Source of the DNA: Providencia vermicola
Lineage (GTDB): Bacteria; Pseudomonadota; Gammaproteobacteria; Enterobacterales; Enterobacteriaceae
Length of the DNA: 64,000 nucleotides
Assembly (NCBI RefSeq): GCF_010748935.1
Contig: NZ_CP048796.1
Span: forward strand, 3,475,001-3,539,000
Direction of reading: 5' to 3'
A program made the position numbers and the translations under genes. The notes under the pieces are model-generated. The model saw nothing but the letters and a program-made list of their open reading frames with translations. It was not told the origin of the DNA and did no database searches. This document shows positions 19,305 to 30,108 of the stretch, in pieces. Positions within the stretch are counted from its first letter, which is position 1. Each line of letters starts with the position of its first letter.

Positions 19305-19838
19305 TTATCTCGCCCCGCGTCTACGGTGAGTAAACGCAGGTCTCTGTGCCGGTTTTTGTTCCTGTAATGACATTACAACGGGTGCAAACTCTTTCATGAC
19401 GCGGCGATACACTTCCCGTTTAAAAGAGACCACTTGTCTTACAGGGTACCAATAACTGACCCATCGCCAGCCATCAAATTCTGGCGATTTACTGCGCTGA
19501 ACGTTTATATCTGCTTCATTGCATTGAAGTTGTAGTAAAAACCAACGCTGTTTCTGCCCAATACAAACAGGTTTTGTGTCCCAACGCACCAAACGCTTGG
19601 GTAATTTGTAACGCAACCAATTGCGAGTTGAAGCCAATAACCTAACATCTTTTCGTTGTAGGCCAACTTCTTCGTACAGTTCACGGTACATAGCCTGTTC
19701 TGGCGATTCCCCTGGGTTTATTCCCCCCTGAGGGAATTGCCATGAATGTTGACCATAACGGCGAGCCCATAAAACTTGCCCTTGCCGATTACAAATTACA
19801 ATTCCTACATTCGGGCGGTAGCCATCATCATCGATCAC
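19305..19838 (-). CDS. rppH: RNA pyrophosphohydrolase (mRNA 5'-decapping Nudix enzyme)
   Basis: RppH removes pyrophosphate from 5'-triphosphate ends of mRNA and so triggers RNase E-dependent decay. The 177-residue protein begins [17 protein letters not shown], typical of the family, and carries a complete Nudix box from Gly38 to Leu60 (GGINPGE then REL-EE-G with Arg52, Glu53, Glu56, Glu57). The C-terminal tail is basic (THRRRGAR). It is the first gene of a rppH-ptsP unit. The upstream 275 bp hold the divergent thiamine operon leader. In E. coli mutH follows on this side; here the neighbourhood changes to thiBPQ. Confidence 0.97.
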   Translation of the reverse strand: MIDDDGYRPNVGIVICNRQGQVLWARRYGQHSWQFPQGGINPGESPEQAMYRELYEEVGLQRKDVRLLASTRNWLRYKLPKRLVRWDTKPVCIGQKQRWFLLQLQCNEADINVQRSKSPEFDGWRWVSYWYPVRQVVSFKREVYRRVMKEFAPVVMSLQEQKPAQRPAFTHRRRGAR

Positions 19839-19956
19839 CAGACTACCTCAATAACCAAATTTGAAAGATGGCTAATTGTTTCACACATACCCAAACTGGT
19901 AAACCTATATCAATAGAGTTTGCAGATATGAGCAAAGACACTACAATAGCCTCTGT

Positions 19957-20040
19957 CTCAACGGGGTGCCGAAATGGTTATTTAGGCTGAGAATTAACCC
20001 GTAGAACCTGATCCGGGCAATGCCGGCGTAGGGATTTGAG
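19957..20040 (+). promoter_or_regulatory. TPP (THI-element) riboswitch of thiBPQ
   Basis: The leader has the conserved thiamine-pyrophosphate aptamer parts: GGGGTG at 19963-19968, GGCTGAGA at 19985-19992, ACCTGATC at 20006-20013 and GGGCAATGCCGGCGTAGGGA at 20015-20034. Stem P1 is CTCAA (19957-19961) with TTGAG (20036-20040). When thiamine pyrophosphate binds, such elements switch off the downstream genes. A sequence 32 nt further (CTCAAATCC, 20073-20081) can pair with GGATTTGAG (20032-20040) and would compete with P1. The thiB ribosome site (GCAGGAAA) lies 25 nt after that, so control of translation initiation is likely. Confidence 0.93.
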
Positions 20041-20113
20041 CTACCAGCAGCATAATATTGCTAAGGTGCCTTCTCAAATCCTGTGTAGTTTTCTCTCTAA
20101 CGCAGGAAATAAA

Positions 20114-21118
20114 ATGTTAAAAAATTCACTCTTTCGCTCTTTGTTGGCATTCACAACACTCAGTTTGGCCCATTTTGCATGGGCAGAAAAACCAACATTA
20201 ACTGTTTATACCTATGATTCTTTTGCTGCCGAGTGGGGGCCTGGGCCACAAATTAAAAAGAATTTTGAAGCACAATGTGGTTGTGAACTCAAACTTGTGT
20301 CACTTGGAGATGGTGTAGCCCTCCTCAATCGCTTACGCATGGAAGGGAAAAAAACGAAAGCTGATATTGTATTAGGCCTCGATAATAATCTTATTGTTTC
20401 CGCTGAAGAGACGGGTTTATTCGCACCCGCAGATATCAACACCGATACCATGAAATTACCCATAGCGTGGGATAACACCACGTTTATTCCTTATGACTAT
20501 GGTTATTTTGCTTTTATCTATGACACCAACAAAATCAAAAATCCCCCCAAGAGTATGAGTGAATTATTAGATAGCACACAACCTTGGAAAATTATCTATC
20601 AAGATCCACGCACAAGCACACCGGGCCTCGGTTTAATGTTGTGGATTGAAAAACTTTATGGTGATAAGTCAGCAGATGCATGGCAAAAAATGGCTAGCAA
20701 AACCCTTACCGTGACAAAAGGTTGGAGCGAATCCTATGGTTTGTTTTTAAAAGGTGAAGGGGATTTTGTCCTTAGCTATACATCATCACCCGGCTATCAG
20801 ATCCTTAATGATAATAAAGATAACTATGCCGCAGCCCTATTCGATGAAGGGCATTACATGCAAATTGAAGTTGCGGCAAGATTAAAGACGAGTTCTCAAC
20901 CTGAGTTAGCTAAGCAATTCTTAGCCTTTATGTTAACCCCTGAATTTCAAAATACCTTACCCACCACCAATTGGATGTATCCAGTGATTGATATACCGCT
21001 ACCTGACGTATACAAGGTTCTTCCTATGCCTAAAAAATCATTACAGTTTAGTGCTCAAGAGGTAGCTAAAGAACGTCAATCATGGATCCGGTTATGGCAA
21101 TCCGCCGTCAGCCGTTAA
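20114..21118 (+). CDS. thiB: Thiamine ABC transporter, periplasmic binding protein
   Basis: ThiB (TbpA) binds thiamine, TMP and TPP in the periplasm and delivers them to ThiPQ. The protein of 334 residues starts MLKNSLFRSLL with a signal peptide (cleavage probably after HFAWA at about 23), followed by EKPTLTVYTYDSFAAEWGPG, the family signature, and PGYQ, DEGHYMQIEVAA and TNWMYPV typical of ThiB. The frame is open upstream to 20036, but that lies inside the riboswitch; ATG 20114 has a good ribosome site (CGCAGGAAAT). The 3' end overlaps thiP by 25 nt. The operon is under the TPP riboswitch at 19957-20040. Confidence 0.95.
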   Translation: MLKNSLFRSLLAFTTLSLAHFAWAEKPTLTVYTYDSFAAEWGPGPQIKKNFEAQCGCELKLVSLGDGVALLNRLRMEGKKTKADIVLGLDNNLIVSAEETGLFAPADINTDTMKLPIAWDNTTFIPYDYGYFAFIYDTNKIKNPPKSMSELLDSTQPWKIIYQDPRTSTPGLGLMLWIEKLYGDKSADAWQKMASKTLTVTKGWSESYGLFLKGEGDFVLSYTSSPGYQILNDNKDNYAAALFDEGHYMQIEVAARLKTSSQPELAKQFLAFMLTPEFQNTLPTTNWMYPVIDIPLPDVYKVLPMPKKSLQFSAQEVAKERQSWIRLWQSAVSR

Positions 21119-22707
21119 TTAATTTATCGCTGATTCCGGGGGCGTTAGCCTCCGGTTTATTAGTCACGGTTGCACTATTGGCTTTTGGTGCACTTTGGAT
21201 TTTTTCGCCCGTCATCTCCGTTAACGACATTTTTAACGACAGCTATTTATGGCATGTCATTGGATTTACTTTTTGGCAAGCTTTTCTCTCTGCCCTATTT
21301 TCTGTTCTTCCCGCGATTATACTTGCTAGAGCGCTTTATCGGCGTAGGTTTTTAGGTAGGACCCTGTTATTACGTCTTTGTGCTATGACGCTCGTTTTAC
21401 CCGTGCTTGTGGCTGTGTTTGGTATTTTATCTATTTACGGAAAAACAGGTTGGCTTGCTCTCGTATTTCAATATGTTGGCCTTGAATATCATTTCACCCC
21501 CTATGGCCTTCAAGGCATACTGCTCGCGCATATTTTCTTTAATATGCCACTCGCGACGCGTATGTTGTTGCAATCACTTGAGAGTATATCGATAGAACAA
21601 CGTCAAATCGCCGCACAACTAGGCCTAAATGAATGGCAACAGTTTCGTCTTTTAGAGTGGCCTTACTTGCGTAGGCAGATGTTGCCTACCGCAGCACTTA
21701 TTTTTATGCTCTGCTTCGCCAGTTTTGCTACTGTACTGGCTCTTGGCGGAGGGCCAGCAGCAACCACTATCGAGCTTGCGATTTATCAAGCCTTAAACTA
21801 CGACTTTGACCTTGGACGTGCAGCCATTCTTGCTCTAATCCAGCTTACCTTTTGTGTCGGTTTAATGTTTCTGAGCCAAAAGATAAACAGCCTATTTTCA
21901 ATAGGCCATAGTCAGCATGCTCAATGGTATGATCCTTCAGATAATAATTTCCGTCGCATACGTGACGCCATTGTGATTATTGCGGCTATTTTATTTCTTG
22001 TGCCACCGCTCTTAGCAATTATCGTTGATGGTTTAAACGGGCGTCTACTTGATGTTCTCAGTCAATCCGCGCTTTGGCAAGCCGCTGCTACATCACTATT
22101 TATCGCCTTATGTGCTGGCCTACTGTGTGTTTTACTCACAATGATGCTGCTCTGGAGCAGCCGTGAACTTCGTTTACGCCGTGCAATCAAGCTAGGACAA
22201 GCAATGGAGCTTAGTGGATTATTGATTTTAGCGATGCCGGGAATTGTCCTCGCCACCGGTTTTTTTATTCTATTTAATGAAACAATCGGCCTACCTGACT
22301 CCCCGTATGCGTTAGTGATAATGACCAATGCGTTACTGGCTATCCCTTATGCACTAAAAGTATTGGAAAATCCTATGCGAGACCTCGCAGAGCGTTATAA
22401 TCCACTTTGCCATTCATTGGGTATTAGCGGTGTTCATCGATTACGTATCATTGAATTGAAAGCCTTAAAAAAACCACTCTCTCAAGCCCTTGCCTTTGCT
22501 TGTGTCATTTCTATTGGTGACTTTGGTGTGGTGGCACTATTTGGCAATGAAGATTTTCGCACCCTACCCTATTACCTGTATCAACAAATAGGGGCTTATC
22601 GAACAAATGATGGTGCCGTTACCGCTATGTTGCTACTTTTAATCTGTTTTGCTTTGTTTAGCCTACTCGAACGTATATCAGGAAAAGATCATGATAGAGT
22701 TAAATAA
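21094..22707 (+). CDS. thiP: Thiamine ABC transporter, inner-membrane permease
   Basis: ThiP forms the membrane channel of the thiamine importer. The protein has 537 residues and about twelve membrane helices in two homologous halves, each with an EAA-like coupling loop ([23 protein letters not shown] and [28 protein letters not shown]). The start at 21094 (MAIRRQPL) matches E. coli ThiP (MATRRQPL); an ATG four codons upstream (21082) is possible. It overlaps thiB by 25 nt and thiQ by 17 nt, so translation of all three is probably coupled. A single gene covers both permease halves, as usual for this family. Confidence 0.95.
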   Translation: MAIRRQPLINLSLIPGALASGLLVTVALLAFGALWIFSPVISVNDIFNDSYLWHVIGFTFWQAFLSALFSVLPAIILARALYRRRFLGRTLLLRLCAMTLVLPVLVAVFGILSIYGKTGWLALVFQYVGLEYHFTPYGLQGILLAHIFFNMPLATRMLLQSLESISIEQRQIAAQLGLNEWQQFRLLEWPYLRRQMLPTAALIFMLCFASFATVLALGGGPAATTIELAIYQALNYDFDLGRAAILALIQLTFCVGLMFLSQKINSLFSIGHSQHAQWYDPSDNNFRRIRDAIVIIAAILFLVPPLLAIIVDGLNGRLLDVLSQSALWQAAATSLFIALCAGLLCVLLTMMLLWSSRELRLRRAIKLGQAMELSGLLILAMPGIVLATGFFILFNETIGLPDSPYALVIMTNALLAIPYALKVLENPMRDLAERYNPLCHSLGISGVHRLRIIELKALKKPLSQALAFACVISIGDFGVVALFGNEDFRTLPYYLYQQIGAYRTNDGAVTAMLLLLICFALFSLLERISGKDHDRVK

Positions 22708-23398
22708 AATTGATTATCAATATGATAGCCTGAATATGCAGTTTAATTTTTCCATACAAGCAGGCGAGCGAGTTGCCATCATGGGGCCTAGTGGTGCAGG
22801 AAAAAGCACATTGTTAAGCCTCATTAGCGGCTTTCAATTAGCAAAAAGTGGCGCCATTCTATTAAATGGAGAGGATCATACCTATACGCCCCCAGCGAAA
22901 CGCCCTGTATCCATGTTATTTCAGGAAAATAATCTCTTTGCTCATTTGAGTGTTAGGCAAAACATTGGATTAGGGCTACACCCCGGTTTACGGTTAAATC
23001 AACAACAGGTACAACAAGTCGAATTGATCGCAGCTCAGGTCAGCCTTGATGAATTTTTAGATAGATTACCGGCTCAGTTATCAGGAGGTCAGCGCCAACG
23101 AGCCGCATTAGCACGTTGTTTAATCCGCCAACAGCCTATCTTGTTGCTAGACGAACCATTTTCTGCCCTCGATCCCGCCTTACGTAATGAGATGTTGTTA
23201 CTACTCGATGAAATTTGCCTATCTAAAGCCATAACACTGGTAATGGTGTCGCATAATATAGAAGATGCCTTACAAATAGCACCTAGAACAATGATCATTC
23301 ATGATGGCGCTATTGCGTACGATGGTAGCACCAAGACATTATTATCAGGGAGCAATCCCGCGTCAGAATTACTGGGTATTACAAAAAATACTGTATAA
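22691..23398 (+). CDS. thiQ: Thiamine ABC transporter, ATP-binding subunit
   Basis: ThiQ powers thiamine uptake by ThiBP. The 235-residue protein starts [12 protein letters not shown] at 22691; the longer frame from 22649 runs inside thiP and lacks family similarity. It contains Walker [10 protein letters not shown] (about 32-40), Q-loop LFQENNLF, signature [13 protein letters not shown], Walker B ILLLDEP and switch histidine VMVSHN. Length matches E. coli ThiQ (232). Its last codons overlap a LexA-like sequence at 23389-23408 that probably belongs to polB, 53 bp downstream. Confidence 0.96.
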   Translation: MIELNKIDYQYDSLNMQFNFSIQAGERVAIMGPSGAGKSTLLSLISGFQLAKSGAILLNGEDHTYTPPAKRPVSMLFQENNLFAHLSVRQNIGLGLHPGLRLNQQQVQQVELIAAQVSLDEFLDRLPAQLSGGQRQRAALARCLIRQQPILLLDEPFSALDPALRNEMLLLLDEICLSKAITLVMVSHNIEDALQIAPRTMIIHDGAIAYDGSTKTLLSGSNPASELLGITKNTV

Positions 23399-23408
23399 AA
23401 CCCCACCT
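23389..23408 (+). promoter_or_regulatory. Candidate LexA (SOS) box of polB, right half degenerate
   Basis: The sequence TACTGTATAAAACCCCACCT closely follows the LexA box I recall for E. coli polB (CTGTATAAAACCACAG core): the left half CTGT and spacer ATAAAACC are identical, but the right half reads CCAC in place of ACAG. It spans the thiQ stop codon and lies 44 bp before the polB start. A possible -10 hexamer, TATAGT, is at 23415-23420. Confidence 0.45.
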
Positions 23409-23451
23409 ATATCGTATAGTAGGTTCGTTAATTGTTGACGCGAGCCTCTCT

Positions 23452-25803
23452 ATGCCTCAATTTATGTCTCCTGCTGAAAAAGGCTTTATTCTCAGCCGTC
23501 ATTGGAAAGATACCCGCCAAGGGGTTGAAGTCAGCTATTGGCTGCTGACTGATCATGGCGCTCGCAAGGTCACTGTACCTATCCAACAAGCCATCGCATT
23601 TATTCCTATTTCATCGCTCCCCACAATACAACCTTGGTTAGACAAGCAAGCTAATTTGACATATCGCCCCGTCGAACTGCGCGATTTTCATCGTGAAAAA
23701 GTGTGCGCAATCTATTGCCATCAATACCGCCAGTTACAAAATCTCGATAAGCATTGCCAAGAGTTGGGCGTAAAACTGCTAGAAGCGGATATTCGCCCTT
23801 GCGAGCGCTATCTCATGGAACGTTTTATCACTGCGCCAGTCTGGTTTTCACAAAATCAATATGGTGAATATCACCTTAAACCTTGTGAAAGTTATCGCCC
23901 CTCAATTAAAGCTGTTTCTCTAGATATCGAAACCAGTCAACATGGCGAGCTATACTCCATTGGGCTTTCAGGCTGCGGTGATAATGTCGTGTTTATGCTA
24001 GGGCCTGAGCAAGGAGCTGCACTCACTCAAGAGCACCGGCTAGTCTATGTGAATAGTCGCCCTCAATTACTGGAAAAGCTCAATCAATGGCTACAACAGT
24101 CTGATCCTGACGCCATTATCGGCTGGAATCTCATTCAATTTGATTTAAACATATTACACAAACATGCCGAGCGCTACGGCGTCCCACTGTTGCTTGGGCG
24201 CCAAGGAAAAAAGTTAGAATGGCGTGAACATGGCTTTAAACAAGGTGTATTTTTTGCCTCTGCTGAAGGGAGGCTAATTATCGATGGGATTGATGCTCTC
24301 AAAGCTGCCACGTGGAATTTCGCTTCATTCAGTTTAGAATTTGTTGCACAAGAATTGCTGGGGGAAGGAAAAGCAATCGATAGTCCTTATGACCGCATGG
24401 ATGAAATCAATCGGCGGTTTCATCATGATAAACCAGCGCTTGCACACTATAACATTCAAGACTGTATTTTAGTCCATCGCATTTTTGAGAAAACAGATTT
24501 AATGGCTTTCTTGCAAGAGCGTTCCACCGTCACAGGACTTGCCGTTGATCGAATGGGTGGCTCTGTCGCTGCATTTTCACATTTATATATCCCGCGCCTG
24601 CATCGACTAGGGTTTGTCGCACCAAATCTTACCGAACAAAAATTACAGCATAATCCCGGTGGTTTTGTGATGGATTCACAGCCTGGTTTATATGACTCAG
24701 TTTTAGTTCTTGATTATAAAAGCTTGTACCCATCCATTATTCGCACCTTTTTAATCGACCCCGCTGGCATGGTTGAAGGACTTGCCTCCCCGAATCAACA
24801 CGCGTCTGTCAGCGGTTTTCGTGATGCATGGTTTTCACGTACCGTTCACTGCTTACCTGATATTGTTAGCCATATATGGCAAGGACGAGATAAAGCGAAA
24901 CAACAAAATAATGCGCCATTATCGCAAGCGTTAAAAATCATTATGAATGCCTTTGCGGGGGTGTTAGGCGCTGAAGGATGTCGCTTTTTTGATCCTCGCC
25001 TTACCGCATCCATTACGATGCGTGGCCATGAAATCATGAAAATCACTAAACAGTTAATTGAGGAAAAAGGCTACCAAGTCATTTATGGCGATACTGACTC
25101 AACCTTTGTGTGGCTAAAAAAGTCGCATACACAAGAGCAAGCACAACAAATTGGCTTTGAACTCCGTGATTACGTGAATAATTGGTGGAAGGAACATTTA
25201 CGTGATGAATGGCAATTGAATGGGGTTCTTGAACTTGAATTCGAAACGCATTATCGACGTTTTTTAATGCCAACTATCCGAGGGTCAGACTCTGGCAGTA
25301 AAAAGCGATATGCTGGACTCAGTGGCGATAACATGGTGTTTCGCGGATTAGAGACAATCCGTTCCGATTGGACACCTTTAGCGCAATATTTTCAAAAAGA
25401 GCTCTATACACGTATCTTTCATCGTCAGCCCTATCGTGAGTTTATCCGCGAATATGTACAGTCTATTCGTCATGGCGACTATGATAAACGTCTCATTTAC
25501 CGTAAACGGTTACGCCGCAAACTATCTGACTATCAACGTAATGTACCACCACATGTCAAAGCCGCCCGCAAGGCAGATGAGTATAACTTGGCACAACAGC
25601 GTCCCCAACAATATCAAAATGGCGGTTGGATAAGCTATATCATCACGCTTGCAGGTCCTGAACCCCTTGAGATTATTACGGCTAAACCTGACTATGAGCA
25701 CTATGTTCTGAAACAGATAAAACCTATCGCCGATGCTATTTTGCCTTTTTTACAAGACGATTTTGATACCATTTTGACAGGCCAGATAAATTTACTGTTT
25801 TAA
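23452..25803 (+). CDS. polB: DNA polymerase II (family B)
   Basis: PolB is the SOS-inducible proofreading polymerase used in replication restart and translesion synthesis. The 783-residue protein matches E. coli Pol II (783). The 3'-5' exonuclease domain carries ExoI LDIET (about residue 160), Exo[11 protein letters not shown] and Exo[12 protein letters not shown]. The polymerase core has motif [14 protein letters not shown], motif [13 protein letters not shown] and motif C YGDTDST. All catalytic aspartates are present. It follows thiQ after 53 bp; a degenerate LexA box precedes it and a terminator hairpin follows at 25907-25952. Confidence 0.97.
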   Translation: MPQFMSPAEKGFILSRHWKDTRQGVEVSYWLLTDHGARKVTVPIQQAIAFIPISSLPTIQPWLDKQANLTYRPVELRDFHREKVCAIYCHQYRQLQNLDKHCQELGVKLLEADIRPCERYLMERFITAPVWFSQNQYGEYHLKPCESYRPSIKAVSLDIETSQHGELYSIGLSGCGDNVVFMLGPEQGAALTQEHRLVYVNSRPQLLEKLNQWLQQSDPDAIIGWNLIQFDLNILHKHAERYGVPLLLGRQGKKLEWREHGFKQGVFFASAEGRLIIDGIDALKAATWNFASFSLEFVAQELLGEGKAIDSPYDRMDEINRRFHHDKPALAHYNIQDCILVHRIFEKTDLMAFLQERSTVTGLAVDRMGGSVAAFSHLYIPRLHRLGFVAPNLTEQKLQHNPGGFVMDSQPGLYDSVLVLDYKSLYPSIIRTFLIDPAGMVEGLASPNQHASVSGFRDAWFSRTVHCLPDIVSHIWQGRDKAKQQNNAPLSQALKIIMNAFAGVLGAEGCRFFDPRLTASITMRGHEIMKITKQLIEEKGYQVIYGDTDSTFVWLKKSHTQEQAQQIGFELRDYVNNWWKEHLRDEWQLNGVLELEFETHYRRFLMPTIRGSDSGSKKRYAGLSGDNMVFRGLETIRSDWTPLAQYFQKELYTRIFHRQPYREFIREYVQSIRHGDYDKRLIYRKRLRRKLSDYQRNVPPHVKAARKADEYNLAQQRPQQYQNGGWISYIITLAGPEPLEIITAKPDYEHYVLKQIKPIADAILPFLQDDFDTILTGQINLLF

Positions 25804-26183
25804 AAGGATTAATTTTTGTGCAATTTTTTGCTAAAATAATGGGCTATCCATCCCGTTTTAAAGTGGGAGCCTCTCTTGTAAATGCAAAGAGAAAACACAA
25901 TATTAAGCAACAATAAAAAAAATAGTATTTTATAATACGTTGTTGTTTTTTTAACAGGTGACGATAAGCCTTGCTTGAATTAATATAACGCCCCTTTGGT
26001 ATCTCGCACTTCGTTACTACACAAAAATTTGCGAGACAATTAGCAATAATTGTCCTTCGGGCAACGACTACAATTAATATTCATATTGCCCTTGTTTTAC
26101 CAACACAAAGTGACGGCAAATATATAATTAGCCTGAAAAAATCTAAAAACAAACTATCAAAATTATGGAATTGAGTTAAACCT
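25804..26183. other. Gene-free 380-bp interval between polB and rapA
   Basis: Contains the polB terminator (25907-25952) and, closer to rapA, two adjoining inverted repeats: TCTCGCA (26002-26008) with TGCGAGA (26030-26036), and GACAATTA (26035-26042) with TAATTGTC (26047-26054). These probably fold in the rapA leader. I see no open frame with a ribosome site and no known RNA family here. Confidence 0.6.
25907..25952 (+). terminator. Rho-independent terminator of polB
   Basis: CAACAA (25908-25913) pairs with TTGTTG (25940-25945), with an inner stem GTATT/AATAC (25925-25929 and 25934-25938). Seven T follow at 25946-25952. Confidence 0.6.
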
Positions 26184-29090
26184 ATGCCATTTACTCTTGG
26201 TCAGCGCTGGATCAGCGATACAGAAAGCGAGCTCGGATTAGGCGCCGTTGTGGCTATTGATGCCCGTATGGTGACTTTACTTTTTCCCGCCAGTGGTGAG
26301 AATCGTCTCTACTCACGTCATGATGCACCTATTACCCGAGTGATGTTCAATGAAGGTGATACCATTACCAGTCATGAAGGCTGGCAGCTCAAGGTCGAAA
26401 GTGTCAAAGAGGATAACGGCCTACTTATTTACAGTGGTACTCGCCTTGATACAGATGAACAAGATGTTACCCTGAGAGAAGTTTTTCTCGACAGTAAATT
26501 AACATTTAATAAACCACAAGACCGTCTATTTGCAGGTCAAATTGACCGCATGGATCGCTTTGCCTTACGTTATCGTGCCCGCAAGTTTCAAAGTGAGCAA
26601 GTGAAACACCAAGCAACAGGTCTACGAGGCATTCGTGCCAGTTTAATACCTCACCAATTGCATATTGCCAATGAAGTCGGTAAACGTCACCATCCGCGCG
26701 TATTACTTGCAGATGAGGTCGGTTTAGGTAAAACAATTGAAGCCGGTATGATTATCCATCAACAGTTGATGGCAGGCCGAGCAGAACGTGTTCTGATTAT
26801 TGTACCTGAGAGCTTACAACATCAGTGGCTGGTTGAAATGTTGCGTCGTTTCAACCTACGCTTTTCTCTGTTTGATGATAGTCGTTATAGTGAAGCGCAA
26901 CATGACAGCGATAATCCATTTGAAACAGAACAACTGGTTCTGTGCTCATTAGACTTTGTTCGTCGTAACAAGCAACGTTTCGACCTACTTGTCGAGGCTG
27001 GCTGGGATATGATGATTGTGGATGAAGCTCACCACTTACAGTGGAGTGAGGCTGCACCAAGTCGTGAATATCAGGTCATTGAAAGCTTAGCTGAACATAT
27101 TCCATCTGTGTTGCTACTGACGGCAACGCCGGAACAATTAGGCCAAGAAAGCCATTTTGCGCGCCTTCGTTTGCTTGATCCAAATCGCTTCCATGACTAT
27201 CAAGAATTTATCGATGAGCAGGCTAACTATCGCCCTGTCGCCGACGCTGTCTCATTATTGTTATCAGGTGAAACGCTCACGCATGATCAACAAAATCTTC
27301 TCAATGAGTTAATCAAAGAACAAGATATCGAGCCATTATTGAAAGCAGCGAATATTGACAGTGCAGACGGCACCGCCGCCCGTCAAGAGTTAATCAGCAT
27401 GCTAATGGATCGACACGGTACCAGCCGCCTATTATTTAGAAATACACGTAATGGCGTTAAAGGCTTCCCACACCGTGAGTTGCACTCATTAAAAATGCCA
27501 CTGCCTACCCAATACCAAACAGCCATTAAAGTTGCAGGTATTATGGGGACGAAAAAAGATCTCGAAACCCGCGCTAAAGAGATGTTATACCCTGAGCAAA
27601 TTTACCAAGAATTTGAAGGTGAAAACGCAACGTGGTGGAACTTCGATCCTCGGGTTGAGTGGCTGCTCGGCTACTTAATGGCAAACCGCAATGAAAAAGT
27701 GCTGGTTATCTGCGCGAAAGCTGCAACAGCGCTACAATTAGAACAGGTTTTACGTGAACGTGAAGGGATCCGAGCCGCGGTATTCCATGAAGGCTTGTCA
27801 TTGCTTGAACGTGACCGTGCCGCGGCTTACTTTGCTTCTCAAGAAGATGGCGCACAAGTGCTACTTTGTTCTGAAATTGGTTCTGAAGGCCGTAACTTCC
27901 AATTTGCGAACCAATTGGTGATGTTTGACTTACCATTTAACCCTGATCTTTTAGAACAGCGTATTGGTCGATTAGATCGTATTGGTCAAACTCGCGATAT
28001 TATCTTAAGCGTGCCTTATTTAGAAAACACCGCACAAGCCGTGCTATTACGTTGGTATCATGAGGGCTTAGATGCTTTTGAGCACACTTGTCCTACAGGC
28101 CGCACCATCTACGATAAATACTATCAACAACTGTTGCAATACATGGCTGAGCCAACAGTCACAGACGGCTTTGATGAGTTTTTAAAAACCTGCCGTGAAG
28201 AGCATGAAGCATTAAAATCACAGCTAGAACAAGGCCGTGACCGTTTGCTCGAAATGCACTCTAATGGGGGGGAATCAGGTATTAAATTAGCTGAAACCAT
28301 CGGTGCTGAAGACAATGATACTGAATTGGTCAATTTTGCACTCAATCTGTTTGATATTGTAGGTATTAATCAAGAAGACAAGAGTGATAACTTACTGATC
28401 TTAACCCCTTCAGATCATATGTTAGTACCGGATTTTCCTGGCTTACCACAAGATGGCTGCACCATCACCTTTGATCGTGAGCAAGCGCTGTCTCGTGAAG
28501 ACACTCAATTTATTAGCTGGGAACACCCAATTATTCGCAATGGGTTAGATTTAGTTTTATCTGGTGACACGGGTAGCTGTGCCGTTTCTTTATTGAAAAA
28601 CAAAGCGCTACCTGTCGGTACATTGCTAACGGAATTAATTTATGTTCTCGAAGCGCAAGCACCGAAAAACCTGCAAATTAGCCGTTTCTTACCAGCAACG
28701 CCGATTCGTTTATTAATTGATCTCAAAGGGAATAACCTTTCATCACAAGTTGAGTTTGAAAGTTTTAACCGCCAACTCAATGCGATCAATCGCCATATGG
28801 CAAGCAAATTGGTTAATGCGGTTCAAAATGAAGTGCATTCGGTACTAAAATTGTCGGAGCCTATGGTAGAAAAAGAAGCTGAAGTGCTGATTGCTAATGC
28901 AAAAGAAGCCGCAGATAAGGCTCTATCACTGGAACTGGCACGACTTGAAGCGCTGAAAGCAGTTAACCCGAATATTCGTGATGAAGAGTTGTCTGTCATT
29001 GAAGAGGAACGTAAACAATTGATCGATAATATCGGACAAGCGACATGGCGTCTTGATGCGATTCGATTAGTTGTTGTGACTCATCAATAA
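26184..29090 (+). CDS. rapA: RNA polymerase-associated ATPase RapA (HepA)
   Basis: RapA is the Swi2/Snf2-family translocase that binds RNA polymerase and recycles it after stalled or post-termination complexes. The 968-residue length equals E. coli RapA. The N-terminal Tudor-like domains (1-107) begin [20 protein letters not shown]; the helicase core has motif [13 protein letters not shown], motif [10 protein letters not shown], motif [27 protein letters not shown], and motif [15 protein letters not shown]. The C-terminal part carries the RapA spacer and effector domains. A long leader with two hairpins (26002-26054) precedes it and a strong terminator follows. Despite the Snf2 fold it is housekeeping, not a defence helicase. 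Confidence 0.97.
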   Translation: MPFTLGQRWISDTESELGLGAVVAIDARMVTLLFPASGENRLYSRHDAPITRVMFNEGDTITSHEGWQLKVESVKEDNGLLIYSGTRLDTDEQDVTLREVFLDSKLTFNKPQDRLFAGQIDRMDRFALRYRARKFQSEQVKHQATGLRGIRASLIPHQLHIANEVGKRHHPRVLLADEVGLGKTIEAGMIIHQQLMAGRAERVLIIVPESLQHQWLVEMLRRFNLRFSLFDDSRYSEAQHDSDNPFETEQLVLCSLDFVRRNKQRFDLLVEAGWDMMIVDEAHHLQWSEAAPSREYQVIESLAEHIPSVLLLTATPEQLGQESHFARLRLLDPNRFHDYQEFIDEQANYRPVADAVSLLLSGETLTHDQQNLLNELIKEQDIEPLLKAANIDSADGTAARQELISMLMDRHGTSRLLFRNTRNGVKGFPHRELHSLKMPLPTQYQTAIKVAGIMGTKKDLETRAKEMLYPEQIYQEFEGENATWWNFDPRVEWLLGYLMANRNEKVLVICAKAATALQLEQVLREREGIRAAVFHEGLSLLERDRAAAYFASQEDGAQVLLCSEIGSEGRNFQFANQLVMFDLPFNPDLLEQRIGRLDRIGQTRDIILSVPYLENTAQAVLLRWYHEGLDAFEHTCPTGRTIYDKYYQQLLQYMAEPTVTDGFDEFLKTCREEHEALKSQLEQGRDRLLEMHSNGGESGIKLAETIGAEDNDTELVNFALNLFDIVGINQEDKSDNLLILTPSDHMLVPDFPGLPQDGCTITFDREQALSREDTQFISWEHPIIRNGLDLVLSGDTGSCAVSLLKNKALPVGTLLTELIYVLEAQAPKNLQISRFLPATPIRLLIDLKGNNLSSQVEFESFNRQLNAINRHMASKLVNAVQNEVHSVLKLSEPMVEKEAEVLIANAKEAADKALSLELARLEALKAVNPNIRDEELSVIEEERKQLIDNIGQATWRLDAIRLVVVTHQ

Positions 29091-29116
29091 TCACATCCTT
29101 TTAATGTTAAATCGTC

Positions 29117-29153
29117 AATGATTTCTCCCTCAAATGAGGGAGAAATCATTTTT
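29117..29153 (+). terminator. Rho-independent terminator of rapA
   Basis: Perfect 15-bp stem (29117-29131 with 29136-29150), loop AAAT, ending in a TTTTT run. It lies 26 nt after the rapA stop and before rluA, which starts at 29179. Confidence 0.88.
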
Positions 29154-29178
29154 ATAAGACTCAGGAGCTTTATTTTTT

Positions 29179-29832
29179 ATGATGGAACCCTACCATCCCC
29201 CTATCGAGCCTTGGCTATATGTTCTGTATCAAGATGAACATATCATTGTCGTAAATAAGCCAAGTGGGTTACTGTCTGTTCCCGGTAAAGCCCCTGAACA
29301 TCATGATAGTATTATGAGTCGTATCCTTCGAGATCACCCGAATGCAGAATCTGTTCATCGTTTAGATATGGCGACCAGTGGTGTCATGGCTGTTGCTCTG
29401 AACAAGCCAGCAGAACGGGAACTTAAACGCCAATTTCGCGAACGTGAACCGAAAAAACAGTATATTGCGCGTGTTTGGGGCCATCTGGAGAAGCAAGAAG
29501 GATTCATTGATTTGCCTCTAATTTGCGACTGGCCAAATCGCCCAAAACAAAAAGTGTGTTTTGAGACTGGGAAATCGGCACAAACTGAATACCAAGTTTT
29601 GGAATATGAAGAGCAGGCAACTCGTGTAAAACTTTCCCCTATCACCGGCCGTTCACATCAATTGCGCGTTCACATGTTAGCGCTAGGCCACCCTATCCTC
29701 GGTGATCGGTTCTATGCTCATGAACAAGCACGTGCACTGGCTCCACGTTTACAATTACATGCGCAAGCGCTTTATATTACTCACCCAGCCTACGGCACTC
29801 CTATGCATTTTAGCTGCCAACCCGATTTTTAG
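29179..29832 (+). CDS. rluA: Dual-specificity 23S rRNA/tRNA pseudouridine synthase RluA
   Basis: RluA isomerises uridine 746 of 23S rRNA and position 32 of several tRNAs. The 217-residue protein matches E. coli RluA (219). It has the motif VVNKPSGLLSVPGKAPEHHDS and the catalytic Asp in HRLDMATSGVM (Asp at about residue 58), then ITGRSHQLRVHMLALGHPILGDRFYA. No S4 domain is present, as expected for RluA. A rapA terminator lies directly upstream, so it may have its own promoter in the short gap; a ribosome site (CAGGAGC) is visible about 13 nt before the start. Confidence 0.96.
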   Translation: MMEPYHPPIEPWLYVLYQDEHIIVVNKPSGLLSVPGKAPEHHDSIMSRILRDHPNAESVHRLDMATSGVMAVALNKPAERELKRQFREREPKKQYIARVWGHLEKQEGFIDLPLICDWPNRPKQKVCFETGKSAQTEYQVLEYEEQATRVKLSPITGRSHQLRVHMLALGHPILGDRFYAHEQARALAPRLQLHAQALYITHPAYGTPMHFSCQPDF

Positions 29833-29852
29833 GTTTATTTAATCATATGAAT

Positions 29853-29899
29853 AAAAAACCATCATACGTAATGCCAATAGCACCACGTTATGATGGTTT
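29853..29899 (-). terminator. Terminator-like hairpin between rluA and djlA
   Basis: AAACCATCATA (29856-29866) pairs with TATGATGGTTT (29889-29899). On the minus strand the stem runs into six T (29858-29853), so it best fits termination of leftward transcripts from djlA, though it lies 210 bp past its stop and may serve rluA as well. Confidence 0.55.
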
Positions 29900-29984
29900 A
29901 AAAAGTATTGTTCTGTTTTTGATATAACATGTGCCTTTAACGCGATACTTCATAAATACTCAATATCGGATAGGCATTTTCCTC

Positions 29985-30093
29985 AATAGTTCGTGCTAAA
30001 GCTAAGCATCCTGTGATGCGACTCCCTAGCAGCATATATCAGTATGTGACTAAGGACTCGCCAATGAAAATAACAATGCTATAGAACGAAATA
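29985..30093. repeat. Degenerate ERIC-type element between rluA and djlA
   Basis: The segment CTAGCAGCATATATCAGTAT and the following GTGACT align with CTAGAAGCATACTGAGGTAT and GTGACT of the full ERIC copy at 48837-48963. Flanking parts also agree in order (GCGACT, CTCGCCAA, AATATGACGGG against AAGTATGGTGAGC). Similarity decays at the left end, so this looks like an old, partly deleted copy. Confidence 0.5.
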
Positions 30094-30108
30094 TGACGGG
30101 AAAAGAGA

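Noticed and set aside
20036..20113. Upstream extension of thiB from a TTG start
   Set aside because: It lies in the riboswitch P1 stem and would precede the signal peptide with unrelated sequence; ATG 20114 has a good ribosome site.
26184..29090. Snf2 helicase next to a polymerase gene, considered as a defence island
   Set aside because: It is full-length RapA in the conserved polB-rapA-rluA order, a housekeeping transcription factor.
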